Below are positions 1 through 7,714 of a stretch of DNA of 16,195 nt, piece after piece; position 1 is the stretch's first letter; every line of letters starts with the position of its first letter. The stretch lies in assembly GCA_002308935.1 (NCBI GenBank), contig DBWN01000178.1, positions 1,397 through 17,591 of the forward strand. The letters run 5' to 3'. The position numbers and the translations under genes are program-made. A model generated the notes under the pieces. That model was not told the origin of the DNA, did no database searches, and worked only from the letters and a program-made list of their open reading frames with translations. The stretch comes from Bacteroidales bacterium UBA1237. Its GTDB lineage: Bacteria > Bacteroidota > Bacteroidia > Bacteroidales > UBA932.

Positions 1-999
1 CTTACTCTGAGATACGGTCTCAGGTTCTCGACATTCTCATCTCTGGGGAAGACCACCCAGAAATACTTCGACCCCAACACACATGAGCTTGTGGACACCA
101 AGGAGTTCGGGAAAGGGAAAGCCATAAAGACTTACTCCGGTCTGGAGCCCAGGGTCTCCGCTTCATTGCCTCTGACGCAGGACCTCTCCATCAAAGCGGC
201 GTATTCAAGGTCATACCAGTTCCTCCAGCAGGCAAGGGTCAGCATCACAGGAAGCCCTGTTGACACCTGGTTCACCGCCTCGCCCAACACAAAGCCGCAG
301 ATATCCGACCAGTTCTCCCTCGGTATCAATTCCCTTTTCGCCGAGCAGGCATTGGAGCTTTCCCTGGAAGGATTCTACAAGAAAAGCCGCAATGCTATCG
401 ACTTCGTCGAGAACGCCGGCATAGTGATAGACAACGAGAACAGGGAGGGACTTCTCCGCAGCGGCAAAGGATGGTCCTACGGAGCTGAACTCATGCTCAA
501 ATACGATTTCGCGAAATGGAACGGATGGCTGGCTTACACCTGGTCCAAGGCTTACTACCACATCCCCGGACTGAACGGAGGCGAGAAGTACCGCTCCCCT
601 CTCAACCATGAGCACTCCATCAACTTCGTCCTGACTTACGACTTCTCGAAGAGATGGTCCGCTTCCGGAGAATGGGTGTTCTACAGCGGAGCCCCCACGA
701 CTTACCCGGTCGGAAGATACTCATACCGCGGGAAATGGGTCCCGATGTATTCCGGAAGGAATGAGGATTCCCTGCCGGATTACCACAGGATGGACCTTTC
801 CGTCACCTACAGGACAAAAGGAAGGGTGCAGGGCAAGAGGTTCAGCGGAGAATGGAACCTTTCCCTGTACAACGCCTATTCAAGGCACAACGCCTGGAGC
901 ATTGCGTTCAACTACAACCGTAAGGAAAACAGCGCTGAAGCCCTTAAGGTCTACCTTTTCACCATCATCCCTTCAATCGCCTATAACATAACGTTCTGA
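1..999 (+). CDS. TonB-dependent outer-membrane receptor, C-terminal part (5' end outside the window)
   Basis: The reading frame is open from base 1 with no start, so this is the last 332 residues of a larger protein. What is seen: alternating amphipathic beta-strands with aromatic girdles, a segment reading SLPDYHRMDLSVTYR near residue 230 of the visible part, and a C-terminus ending in IAYNITF with a terminal phenylalanine, as in outer-membrane beta-barrels. These are features of the barrel domain of TonB-dependent receptors with a carboxypeptidase-like regulatory N-terminus. The plug and TonB box lie upstream of the window. The role would be TonB-driven import across the outer membrane; the ligand cannot be told. 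The DUF4249 lipoprotein follows 5 bp downstream, a common pairing in Bacteroidota, so the two probably act together. It is not the classical SusC type, since its partner is not SusD-like. Confidence 0.88.
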   Translation, partial: LTLRYGLRFSTFSSLGKTTQKYFDPNTHELVDTKEFGKGKAIKTYSGLEPRVSASLPLTQDLSIKAAYSRSYQFLQQARVSITGSPVDTWFTASPNTKPQISDQFSLGINSLFAEQALELSLEGFYKKSRNAIDFVENAGIVIDNENREGLLRSGKGWSYGAELMLKYDFAKWNGWLAYTWSKAYYHIPGLNGGEKYRSPLNHEHSINFVLTYDFSKRWSASGEWVFYSGAPTTYPVGRYSYRGKWVPMYSGRNEDSLPDYHRMDLSVTYRTKGRVQGKRFSGEWNLSLYNAYSRHNAWSIAFNYNRKENSAEALKVYLFTIIPSIAYNITF

Positions 1000-1004
1000 G
1001 AAAA

Positions 1005-1934
1005 ATGAGAAGACGACATATATATACGATCATTATGGTGATGGCGATCATCGCTGCCGTCATCTCGTGCACTGAGAAGACCGACCTCCGCTCTTCCGGA
1101 GAATACAAGGAATATATCGCAGTTGATGCCACCCTGACCGACAGGGCGGACCGTCCTCAAAGGGTAATTCTGACAAAGACCGTCCCTTATTTCGGAGATG
1201 CCGAAGACCATGCGAACGCTGCGGTGAGAGGTGCGACGGTCACTGTCGATGACGGTGAGAGCACAGTGCTTTTCTCAGAAAAGGATCCCGGCGTATATGA
1301 AGCCCCTGAAGGGTACTGCGCAAAGGAGGGCAAGAAATATCACCTGAGAATCGACAACGGAGACGACACGTATGAAGCCGAGGCGATGATGCCTGAAGGA
1401 GGATTCAGCCTGGACGACATAGACTACGCATGGGCCGGAAACAAGACCATGGGAGTCGACAGCCTCTGGACAATCGCCGTATGGGGAAGCGACCGTCCGC
1501 AGACAAGCTACTACTACATAACAGTAGCAGTGAACGACAATTACTATCCCTTCGACCTTGCCGAGGTCATAGATGACAAATACTTCAACGGCAACAAGGT
1601 GGCCGGATTCCCGATCACGACACTGATGCAGATCCACGATCTCCAGGAGATGTACGGAGACTGCTGCAAATACCTTGAGGAAGGGGATGTGATAACCCTT
1701 GAGGCGATGACTCTGCAGAAGGATTATTTTGATTATCTGATAGCGGTGGAACTGAACGGCACGTTCTCATCAATCCCCTTGTTCTCTCCCCAACCGGCCA
1801 ATTGTCCTACAAACATCAAAGGGGAAGGAGTCATGGGATATTTCGCGGTATGTCCCACATGCAGCGCAAGCGTGACCGTGGAAGACCCGTTGCGTCCTTA
1901 CTACAAGAAGCTATTCGGCTCCATACCCAAGTAG
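1005..1934 (+). CDS. DUF4249 family lipoprotein, partner of the upstream TonB receptor
   Basis: A 309-residue lipoprotein. A short basic N-terminus and hydrophobic stretch end in the lipobox VISC with the lipidated Cys at residue 22. Residues about 35-130 look like an Ig-like beta-sandwich. The C-terminal half carries a segment around residues 258-280 (PLFSPQPANCPTNIKGEG, then GYF) that is characteristic of DUF4249 proteins. Several cysteines (the DCC pair near 221, a Cys in PANCPTN, and CPTC near 287) could form disulfides. The start ATG lies 5 bp after the receptor stop, so the genes are co-transcribed and probably translationally coupled. DUF4249 proteins occur beside TonB receptors and are thought to be outer-membrane accessory lipoproteins; the molecular role is unknown. 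The gene ends in three consecutive in-frame stops (TAG TAA TAA, 1932-1940). Confidence 0.85.
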   Translation: MRRRHIYTIIMVMAIIAAVISCTEKTDLRSSGEYKEYIAVDATLTDRADRPQRVILTKTVPYFGDAEDHANAAVRGATVTVDDGESTVLFSEKDPGVYEAPEGYCAKEGKKYHLRIDNGDDTYEAEAMMPEGGFSLDDIDYAWAGNKTMGVDSLWTIAVWGSDRPQTSYYYITVAVNDNYYPFDLAEVIDDKYFNGNKVAGFPITTLMQIHDLQEMYGDCCKYLEEGDVITLEAMTLQKDYFDYLIAVELNGTFSSIPLFSPQPANCPTNIKGEGVMGYFAVCPTCSASVTVEDPLRPYYKKLFGSIPK

Positions 1935-1963
1935 TAATAACTACAGTTCATCACTGAATAAAA

Positions 1964-1993
1964 TTTCCTGATCTTCTCACGAAGACCAGGAAA
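1964..1993 (-). terminator. Hairpin terminator in the convergent intergenic region
   Basis: TTTCCTG (1964-1970) pairs with CAGGAAA (1987-1993), and TCTTC (1972-1976) pairs with GAAGA (1981-1985). There is one A/C mismatch between the two arms and a 4-nt loop (1977-1980). Read on the minus strand, the stem is followed by a U-rich run (TTTTATTCA), as expected of an intrinsic terminator for the operon ending at 2056. On the plus strand the 3' side lacks a T-run, so termination of the DUF4249 transcript here is less certain, though the stem could serve both directions. Confidence 0.7.
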
Positions 1994-2055
1994 ACACCAT
2001 TAACCAATCATTCGAAGAGGGTAATGCTCTGAGAGATGCACACCCTCACAACACA

Positions 2056-2949
2056 TCAAATCTTTCCTTGGAATACATAGACCACATCGTCCATGTCAAT
2101 GAGAATCTTTCTGCTTCCGTCCGATTCAGTGGATATGGTGATCACGGCATCGGTTATGTAACCGCTGGTGGTTTCAACACCGCCCTTGACATCGGAGAAA
2201 CGTGATCCTTCATCCCATACTGCACCCCATGCGGCATAAGTGTCATTCAGGAAGCCTGCTTTGTAGTCTCCGGGTTTATAGACTCCGTCAACAAGACTTG
2301 TAAGGCCGTTAATTTCAAGATGGAACTTCATTCCGTCACCAGAAAGGGTCCCGTCGCTCTGAAGTTTTACGCTTCCCGTAGCGAATTCCACCATGAACAG
2401 ACCATTCTGTTCGTAAGTCTGGATGAAATTGTTCGCATATTTATACTTAGGGAGTTTCGGGAAGGTTATATCGCATCCTGAGACGAATTTGAACTCCTCT
2501 CCGCCGTCCATGCGAAGAGTTGACCCGAACCTGTAGCTATTACCGTCAGCATTGACGTAGAAGAATCCGTCCTTCACGGATTTCGCGGTGACATTTCCTC
2601 CCGACACAGTATAATATTTGGCGGTTCCGACAAGGTATGTGTTTTCGCCTTCCTTTCCTTCTTCCACAGGGGAATAAACAGCAGAGTCAAGATAATACTT
2701 GGAACCGAAAAGTTTCAATGCGACGACTTCTCCGTTTCCGCTATAGGATCCGTCTTTTCCGGACACGCCCTCAGATGCCAGCTGGACATCAAAGGAGTAC
2801 AGTTCATCGTTGAAGCCGCTTGCCTGGGCAACAAGCACGTTGTCGAGGTGGGAAGTATCCTCGAGGGTGAACGACTCTTCCTTTTCGCAGGATGCCGCCA
2901 GGATCATTATAAGGGCTCCCGCAAGATATGACAAATTTATTCTTTTCAT
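2056..2949 (-). CDS. Lipoprotein of unknown function with two tandem beta-rich repeats (last gene of the PUL operon)
   Basis: A 297-residue protein with a signal peptide ending in the lipobox LAASC (Cys at 21). I do not recognise the family. Visible structure: two related segments, residues about 53-158 and 185-296. Matching landmarks are F-x-V near the start, then DG-S/T-x-SG-N/D-G (66-73 and 199-206), an alternating hydrophobic strand ending in G (82 and 215), L-x(3)-VY-x-P (87-94 and 219-226), and a closing strand with V/F-aromatic pattern (near 150-158 and 288-296). The acidic, beta-strand-rich composition resembles Bacteroidota surface glycan-binding lipoproteins. The start ATG begins one base after the stop of the rhamnosidase gene, so the two are tightly coupled. 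In the SusC-SusD-enzyme operon its place would fit a surface glycan-binding protein or enzyme partner; this is inference from position only. Confidence 0.8.
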   Translation of the reverse strand: MKRINLSYLAGALIMILAASCEKEESFTLEDTSHLDNVLVAQASGFNDELYSFDVQLASEGVSGKDGSYSGNGEVVALKLFGSKYYLDSAVYSPVEEGKEGENTYLVGTAKYYTVSGGNVTAKSVKDGFFYVNADGNSYRFGSTLRMDGGEEFKFVSGCDITFPKLPKYKYANNFIQTYEQNGLFMVEFATGSVKLQSDGTLSGDGMKFHLEINGLTSLVDGVYKPGDYKAGFLNDTYAAWGAVWDEGSRFSDVKGGVETTSGYITDAVITISTESDGSRKILIDMDDVVYVFQGKI

Positions 2950-2950
2950 T

Positions 2951-5824
2951 TCATTTCACTTTTGTAGTATACTTGTATGTTCCTTGTACGAGATTGTACT
3001 CATCTCCGGAATACGGCATTCTCAGAGTCGCAGTACTTCCTACCGGGACCTTCACCTCCAACGTGAAGACATCACCCTTCTGGCTGACGGAAGAAGATAT
3101 CTCCCCGTAAAGGGAATTCAGTTTGTAGGATGCACTGTAGTCTGAATTCAGAGGAATGGGTTCAAAAACAATGTGCCTGTATCCGGGATCGGATTCATCG
3201 AAGTTGACTCCTGCAAGAACATTATACAGCCATATGAGACCTCCTCCGAACATCGGGTGGTTGTGGGAACCGCTGCCATTCCAGTTTTCCCAAGTTGTAG
3301 TCGCACCCTGCTCGATCCAGTATCCGAATGAAGGGAAATCCTTCTTCATGAGGGCGTCGAAAGCGACTTCGTTGAGACCGTACTTGGCGAGGACCGAGAA
3401 CAGATACCTGGTCCCGAAGATACCGGTGATGATATGTCCTTCGTGCTCATCCACGATTTCCTTTCGGAGGGTTTCCACGACACCCGCAACCTTGTCGGCG
3501 GGAACGCCCATCTCGAGGGCGAACACGTTCGCTCCGTAAGGACCGTAGGAAGAAGCCCCGGCATCGTAGAACCTGTTTTGGAAGGCATCATAAAGGGCAT
3601 CCCTCATAACAGCGTACTTCTCAGCATCCGCCGCATTGCCCATCAGTTCAGCAACCTTGGAGCAAATGTCAGCGCATTTCCAGAAATAGAACTGGTGGAC
3701 GGCAACCCTGTCGGGATTCTCATAAGGAGGACACCAGTCGCCAAGGCTACCCATGATGCCCACGTTTGCTGCAGCATCGGGATCCTTGGTGGAGTCGATG
3801 ACTCCGTCCTCACCCAGAAGAGAGGTCATGAACCTCACGTATTCGGTCATGGCGAAATAGTTGTCCTTCAGGATTTCCACATCACCGTAGTGGAGGTAGT
3901 ATTCCCAAGGCACGACGCATATTGCAGCTCCCCAGCCGATGCCGCCGGCACCGTTGTTCGTAGGTGCGACATTGGGGACATGGCCGGTTTTGGTGTTCTG
4001 GCAGTCGTTGATGTCCCTGACCCACTTGCGGTAGAATGCGGCCGCGTCGAAGTTCTCCATCACGGCGGAAGCGGACAGGAGTCCATCACCGGTGTAACCG
4101 GACCTTTCCCTGTGGGGGCAGTCACTTGGGACTCCTCCATGGGTATTGTCAAGCTGGGAACGCTTCCAGATGGTGTTGATCTGTCCGAGGAGAGGTTCAG
4201 AGCTGTTGAACTCGGCCACTGTGGGAAGATTGGTGCATACCCACTCAGCCTGCATCATGGAAGGGAGAAGTTTGTCCACGCCCTTGACGTTCACCTTGCT
4301 GAAGGTGAACCATGTAAAGCGGGGCGCATAATCCTGTACCGTCTCACCGTTGAAGACATAACAGTTATAGGAAGTCAGCTGGTCATTGGTGTAGGTCACG
4401 GTCATCGTGGAGTCCTTCACGCCGTTCACACCCTTGAAGCGGACCCAACCGGTGATCTCCACTCCGAAGTCGACATCGAAGCTGCCGTCCTCGAGTTTCT
4501 CTACGGAAACTGGTGATATGGTCTGATAAACCACGTCGCCGGGCGAAGTGTGGGCAGTGAGCTTACCCGTAGGAGCTTCCCTCAGTGCGGCGTTCCGCCA
4601 TGACGAATCATCGCAAGAAGCCATGGACCAGTCGGGGATTTCCCTGTTGGAATCATACAGTTCTCCTTCAAAGACCCCATTTTCAAGAATGGGAGACTCC
4701 TTGGCCTTCCAGGAGGCATCTGAACAGACGAGCTGGCTGCTGCCGTCCTTGTACTTTATCTCAATCTGACATAGGAACCTTGAAGACCCGAACGGAATCT
4801 GATATGTACCGGTAGCATTGTAGAAGCCTTCACCGATGATAGTTCCAACCACATTCGTTCCCATGGAAAGGAGGCCTGTGATATCATATGCGGTGTACAG
4901 AACCCTGTAGTCCCTGAAGATATAATCGGTGGTCTCACCATATTGGCCGACGATAGGCCTCACGGAATAGTTCGTCTGGTTTGGCATCAGGACCTCGTCG
5001 CCTAGCTTGTTTCCGTTGACATAGAACTCGAAGTAACCGAGTCCTACGACATAGGCCTTGGCGGAAGTGATCTCACCCCTCACATCGAAGCTCTTCCTCA
5101 AAAAAGGTGCAGGAGTCTGCTGGATCTTGGGGACCCTAACCGCTGCAGCATCCCAAGCCGCATCCCCCTGTGAAGGGGTCTCTCCGGCCTGACGAGCAGG
5201 GCGCTGTCCACCCTGACCACCGGGTGCCGCCATACTCTGTATGCCAGCCCTGGAGGAGGGGTGGTCCATGTACATCTGTACGATCTTGAGGAACTGCTCC
5301 ATGGACATTCCTGCGGGAGGCGTGAGTGGCCTTTCTGGTTCAACCTTCTTGTAAGTCTCTTCACCCTGCCAGGGAGCACCGATCCATTCGGCTTTCCAGT
5401 CGCTCTCGGAAAAAAGTCCCATACCCCAGTAAGCGGGCGTGCTCCACTTGGATTCTTCTCCGTTCTCGTCCCACACTTTCACTCTCCACCAGCAGTCCTG
5501 GCCTGATGCAAGGGCTGAACCGGCGTACTGGACACGTACGGATTCCGAAGAGGACACCTTTCCGCTATCCCAAAGGTCGGCATCGCCTGAAAGGAGAGCG
5601 TCCTTCGAGGACGAGACCTGTATCATATAAGCGGTCTGGGCAGCCCCTTTTGTCCCCTTCCCGGGATTGTTCACCCAGGAAAGGGAAGGCCGAGCGGCTT
5701 CGACCACACGAGGATTCTCCATGTACTCGCACTTCAGATCCACCGGCGAGATGGACACACCTGAACAGGCTGAAAGCAGCACTATGGCGGAGAAAACCAA
5801 AAGTATGTGTTGTATTATTCTCAT
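2951..5824 (-). CDS. GH78 alpha-L-rhamnosidase, lipid-anchored
   Basis: 957 residues. Hydrolyses terminal alpha-L-rhamnose by the inverting mechanism of family GH78. The signal peptide ends in lipobox LLSAC (Cys20), so the enzyme is membrane-anchored, facing the periplasm or cell surface. Domains in order: Ig/Fn3-like (about 26-135), a carbohydrate-binding-type rhamnosidase N domain (about 240-415), a concanavalin-like rhamnosidase domain (about 425-530), the (alpha/alpha)6 six-hairpin catalytic domain (about 535-875) and a C-terminal beta-sandwich (about 880-957). The motif DCPHRERSGYTGD gives Asp568, Glu573 (general acid) and Asp580. GATTTWENW gives Glu846 (general base). These match the four acidic residues known in Bacillus GL1 RhaB by spacing, so the enzyme should be active. 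Residues about 153-237 are an unusual insert (see findings). Third gene of the operon: starts 20 bp after the SusD-like gene. Confidence 0.95.
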   Translation of the reverse strand: MRIIQHILLVFSAIVLLSACSGVSISPVDLKCEYMENPRVVEAARPSLSWVNNPGKGTKGAAQTAYMIQVSSSKDALLSGDADLWDSGKVSSSESVRVQYAGSALASGQDCWWRVKVWDENGEESKWSTPAYWGMGLFSESDWKAEWIGAPWQGEETYKKVEPERPLTPPAGMSMEQFLKIVQMYMDHPSSRAGIQSMAAPGGQGGQRPARQAGETPSQGDAAWDAAAVRVPKIQQTPAPFLRKSFDVRGEITSAKAYVVGLGYFEFYVNGNKLGDEVLMPNQTNYSVRPIVGQYGETTDYIFRDYRVLYTAYDITGLLSMGTNVVGTIIGEGFYNATGTYQIPFGSSRFLCQIEIKYKDGSSQLVCSDASWKAKESPILENGVFEGELYDSNREIPDWSMASCDDSSWRNAALREAPTGKLTAHTSPGDVVYQTISPVSVEKLEDGSFDVDFGVEITGWVRFKGVNGVKDSTMTVTYTNDQLTSYNCYVFNGETVQDYAPRFTWFTFSKVNVKGVDKLLPSMMQAEWVCTNLPTVAEFNSSEPLLGQINTIWKRSQLDNTHGGVPSDCPHRERSGYTGDGLLSASAVMENFDAAAFYRKWVRDINDCQNTKTGHVPNVAPTNNGAGGIGWGAAICVVPWEYYLHYGDVEILKDNYFAMTEYVRFMTSLLGEDGVIDSTKDPDAAANVGIMGSLGDWCPPYENPDRVAVHQFYFWKCADICSKVAELMGNAADAEKYAVMRDALYDAFQNRFYDAGASSYGPYGANVFALEMGVPADKVAGVVETLRKEIVDEHEGHIITGIFGTRYLFSVLAKYGLNEVAFDALMKKDFPSFGYWIEQGATTTWENWNGSGSHNHPMFGGGLIWLYNVLAGVNFDESDPGYRHIVFEPIPLNSDYSASYKLNSLYGEISSSVSQKGDVFTLEVKVPVGSTATLRMPYSGDEYNLVQGTYKYTTKVK

Positions 5825-5844
5825 TGTCAGAAACGGGATCTATA

Positions 5845-7680
5845 TTACCAACCCTTGTTTTGTGCCATTTCGACATCGGTGTTCATCTGGATGTACTTCG
5901 TAGGAATCGGGAAGAGAGTCCAGTCGATGCTTCCGGTGTAGTAAGAGAAGTCGGCGAGATACATAGCGTTGTTCTTGAGCTGATTGACCATCACCTCGTT
6001 GCTGCCTCCGTTCTGGGAAGAGCCCATCCTCAGGAGGGTAGGCCAACGCCTTTCCTCGAAAGCGAGCTCACGTGCCCTTTCATCGAGGATGGTGTAGACG
6101 GTGACGTCTGATGCGGTGAACATCTTGCTTGCCTGGGCACGGGAGCGGACGGCGTTGAGAGCCTTCGCGGCCTCGGCGGCGTTTCCGTCACGCAGGTAAG
6201 CCTCAGCGAGGAGAAGGTAGGTCTCAGCGGAACGCACGACATACCAGTCCCTGCCGTACTGTGCGGTGTGCTGGTCCATGGCGCTGGAGTGCCATCCCCA
6301 GTCATCCTGCATGGCCATCTTGGCCCTCAGAGGATACATTCCATGGGGATCGTTCAGTTCCTCAGCCTTCACGACAGTTCCGTAACGGCTGTGGGCACGG
6401 TCCAGGCAGATGAACTCCCGGCAGATGTTGATGGGATCGTTCCTCATGTCATCCGCATAGTCACCGTTCCAGACCTTGTTGGCCAGATAATGGGACTCGG
6501 CGACCCTTCCGACGGAGAATCCTCCAAGGTAGGCGCAGAGGTTTCCTCCGGGATATTTCACAAGGTCGATGTCACCCATGAAGGGGCAGTCGTTCGCTCC
6601 GGCCTCCCTGTATTCGCTCTTCCATCTCATGTCCCTGAAGATAGGGCCAGTGACCATGGTGAGGTAGTAGATGCTTCCACTGTTCATGTAACCGGAATAA
6701 GCTCCTTCTGAGAGGCTCGCGTTCTGCATGGACTCGTATTTGGGGATATCGATGATCCAGACGGACTCGGTATTGCCTGAAGAATAGGCGTAGTTGTCGA
6801 TCTGGAAGAGATCGTAGAAGACGTTGCCCTCGGGTTTGTATGCGGGGACACCGTTGTTGACCGATGTCGAATTAGGATTGGCCCTGCTTCCGAAACGGCT
6901 TGTCATAAGGGGATGGAGGGCGATAGTCTTGGAGGCGGCGGCAGCTGCGTTCTTGTAGCAGTCACCGCTCTGGTTGCCGGTCTCCACACCGAGTCCGAGG
7001 TAAGCCTCGGCGAGGAAGTGGTAAGCTGCGCCCTTGGCTACCTTTCCGTCCATCTTTGGATAGTCGGGGAGATTCTCTGCGGCTATCTTGAGATCCTCGA
7101 TGGCGAACTTGTAGGTATCTTCCCTTGAAGCCCGCTCGTAATCGAGGCGGAGAGTCTCGGTGAAGGTGTCCACGATGGGGACTCCACCGAAGCATTCAGC
7201 GAGACGAAGGTAAGCGTAACCCCTGAAGAAATGTGCCTGGGCCTCACCGTATATCTTGTCTTCCTGGTCAGTCCATTCGACTTTCTCGGACCCCTGGAGG
7301 GCGAGGTTCCCGTAGCTGACGAGCTTGTAAAGGTCGTCCCAAAGGGTGGAGAACTTGCCGTCATTGGCAGTCCAGGTGGCATAGTTGGACCAACCGGAAG
7401 CGCCTTCGCCCACGAGGGAATGGAAGATGTCGAACACGTCCGAACCTACTCCACCCAGAAGGGCGGGAGTCGAAGCTAGGGACTCCATGGCGTAGCCGTG
7501 CATGGAGAAGATCCTGCGGTAAGCGGTCACGAGCTGTGACTCCACCTGGGAGCTCTTCTCAAAAGCTGTGGTTGTAGTGTAGATGGTCTTGGGCTGCTCC
7601 TCGAGGAAGGCGTCATCCTGGCAGGAGACGAGGCTGACCGAAAGAAGTACAACCGGAATCAAAAAACTATATCTTTTCAT
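5845..7680 (-). CDS. SusD/RagB-family glycan-binding lipoprotein
   Basis: 611 residues. Binds glycan at the cell surface and forms the lid of the SusC-like channel encoded just upstream. The signal peptide ends in lipobox LVSC (Cys20), and the mature protein starts with a typical acidic stretch (QDDAFLEEQP). SusD hallmarks: TPR-like helices, including AETYLLLAEAYLRDGNAAEA (about 483-502) and ERARELAFEERRW (about 535-547), plus the C-terminal signature LFPIPTKYIQMN followed by QNKGW. The length is normal to slightly long for the family. The gap to the SusC-like gene is 34 bp and to the rhamnosidase 20 bp, so all belong to one transcript. Ligand specificity cannot be read from sequence; rhamnose-containing glycan is inferred from the neighbouring GH78. 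Confidence 0.95.
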   Translation of the reverse strand: MKRYSFLIPVVLLSVSLVSCQDDAFLEEQPKTIYTTTTAFEKSSQVESQLVTAYRRIFSMHGYAMESLASTPALLGGVGSDVFDIFHSLVGEGASGWSNYATWTANDGKFSTLWDDLYKLVSYGNLALQGSEKVEWTDQEDKIYGEAQAHFFRGYAYLRLAECFGGVPIVDTFTETLRLDYERASREDTYKFAIEDLKIAAENLPDYPKMDGKVAKGAAYHFLAEAYLGLGVETGNQSGDCYKNAAAAASKTIALHPLMTSRFGSRANPNSTSVNNGVPAYKPEGNVFYDLFQIDNYAYSSGNTESVWIIDIPKYESMQNASLSEGAYSGYMNSGSIYYLTMVTGPIFRDMRWKSEYREAGANDCPFMGDIDLVKYPGGNLCAYLGGFSVGRVAESHYLANKVWNGDYADDMRNDPINICREFICLDRAHSRYGTVVKAEELNDPHGMYPLRAKMAMQDDWGWHSSAMDQHTAQYGRDWYVVRSAETYLLLAEAYLRDGNAAEAAKALNAVRSRAQASKMFTASDVTVYTILDERARELAFEERRWPTLLRMGSSQNGGSNEVMVNQLKNNAMYLADFSYYTGSIDWTLFPIPTKYIQMNTDVEMAQNKGW

Positions 7681-7714
7681 GATGTAATCTATTTAGATAT
7701 CAAACGATTGATCA

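Noticed and set aside
2017..2047. GAGGGT ... ACCCTC inverted repeat as a second terminator
   Set aside because: Only 6 bp with a 19-nt loop and no T-run on either strand; the stem at 1964-1993 is far better.
3434..4516. A 360-codon plus-strand frame opposite the rhamnosidase gene
   Set aside because: It lies fully antisense to a gene with intact GH78 motifs, its protein has no recognisable domain or signal peptide, and its composition is that of a mirror frame in GC-rich coding DNA.
5150..5227. The Gly/Gln/Pro/Arg-rich part of the rhamnosidase as a frameshift or foreign DNA insertion
   Set aside because: The frame continues cleanly into conserved domains on both sides, and no terminal repeats or target duplications are visible, so an in-frame linker is the simpler reading.
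5326..6111. A 261-codon plus-strand frame across the rhamnosidase/SusD junction
   Set aside because: Antisense to two well-supported genes, Arg/Ser/Pro-rich without domains.
7699..7712. ATCAA-ACGA-TTGAT inverted repeat between the SusC-like and SusD-like genes
   Set aside because: A 5-bp AT-rich stem is too weak to claim as attenuator or processing site, and such short repeats are expected by chance.
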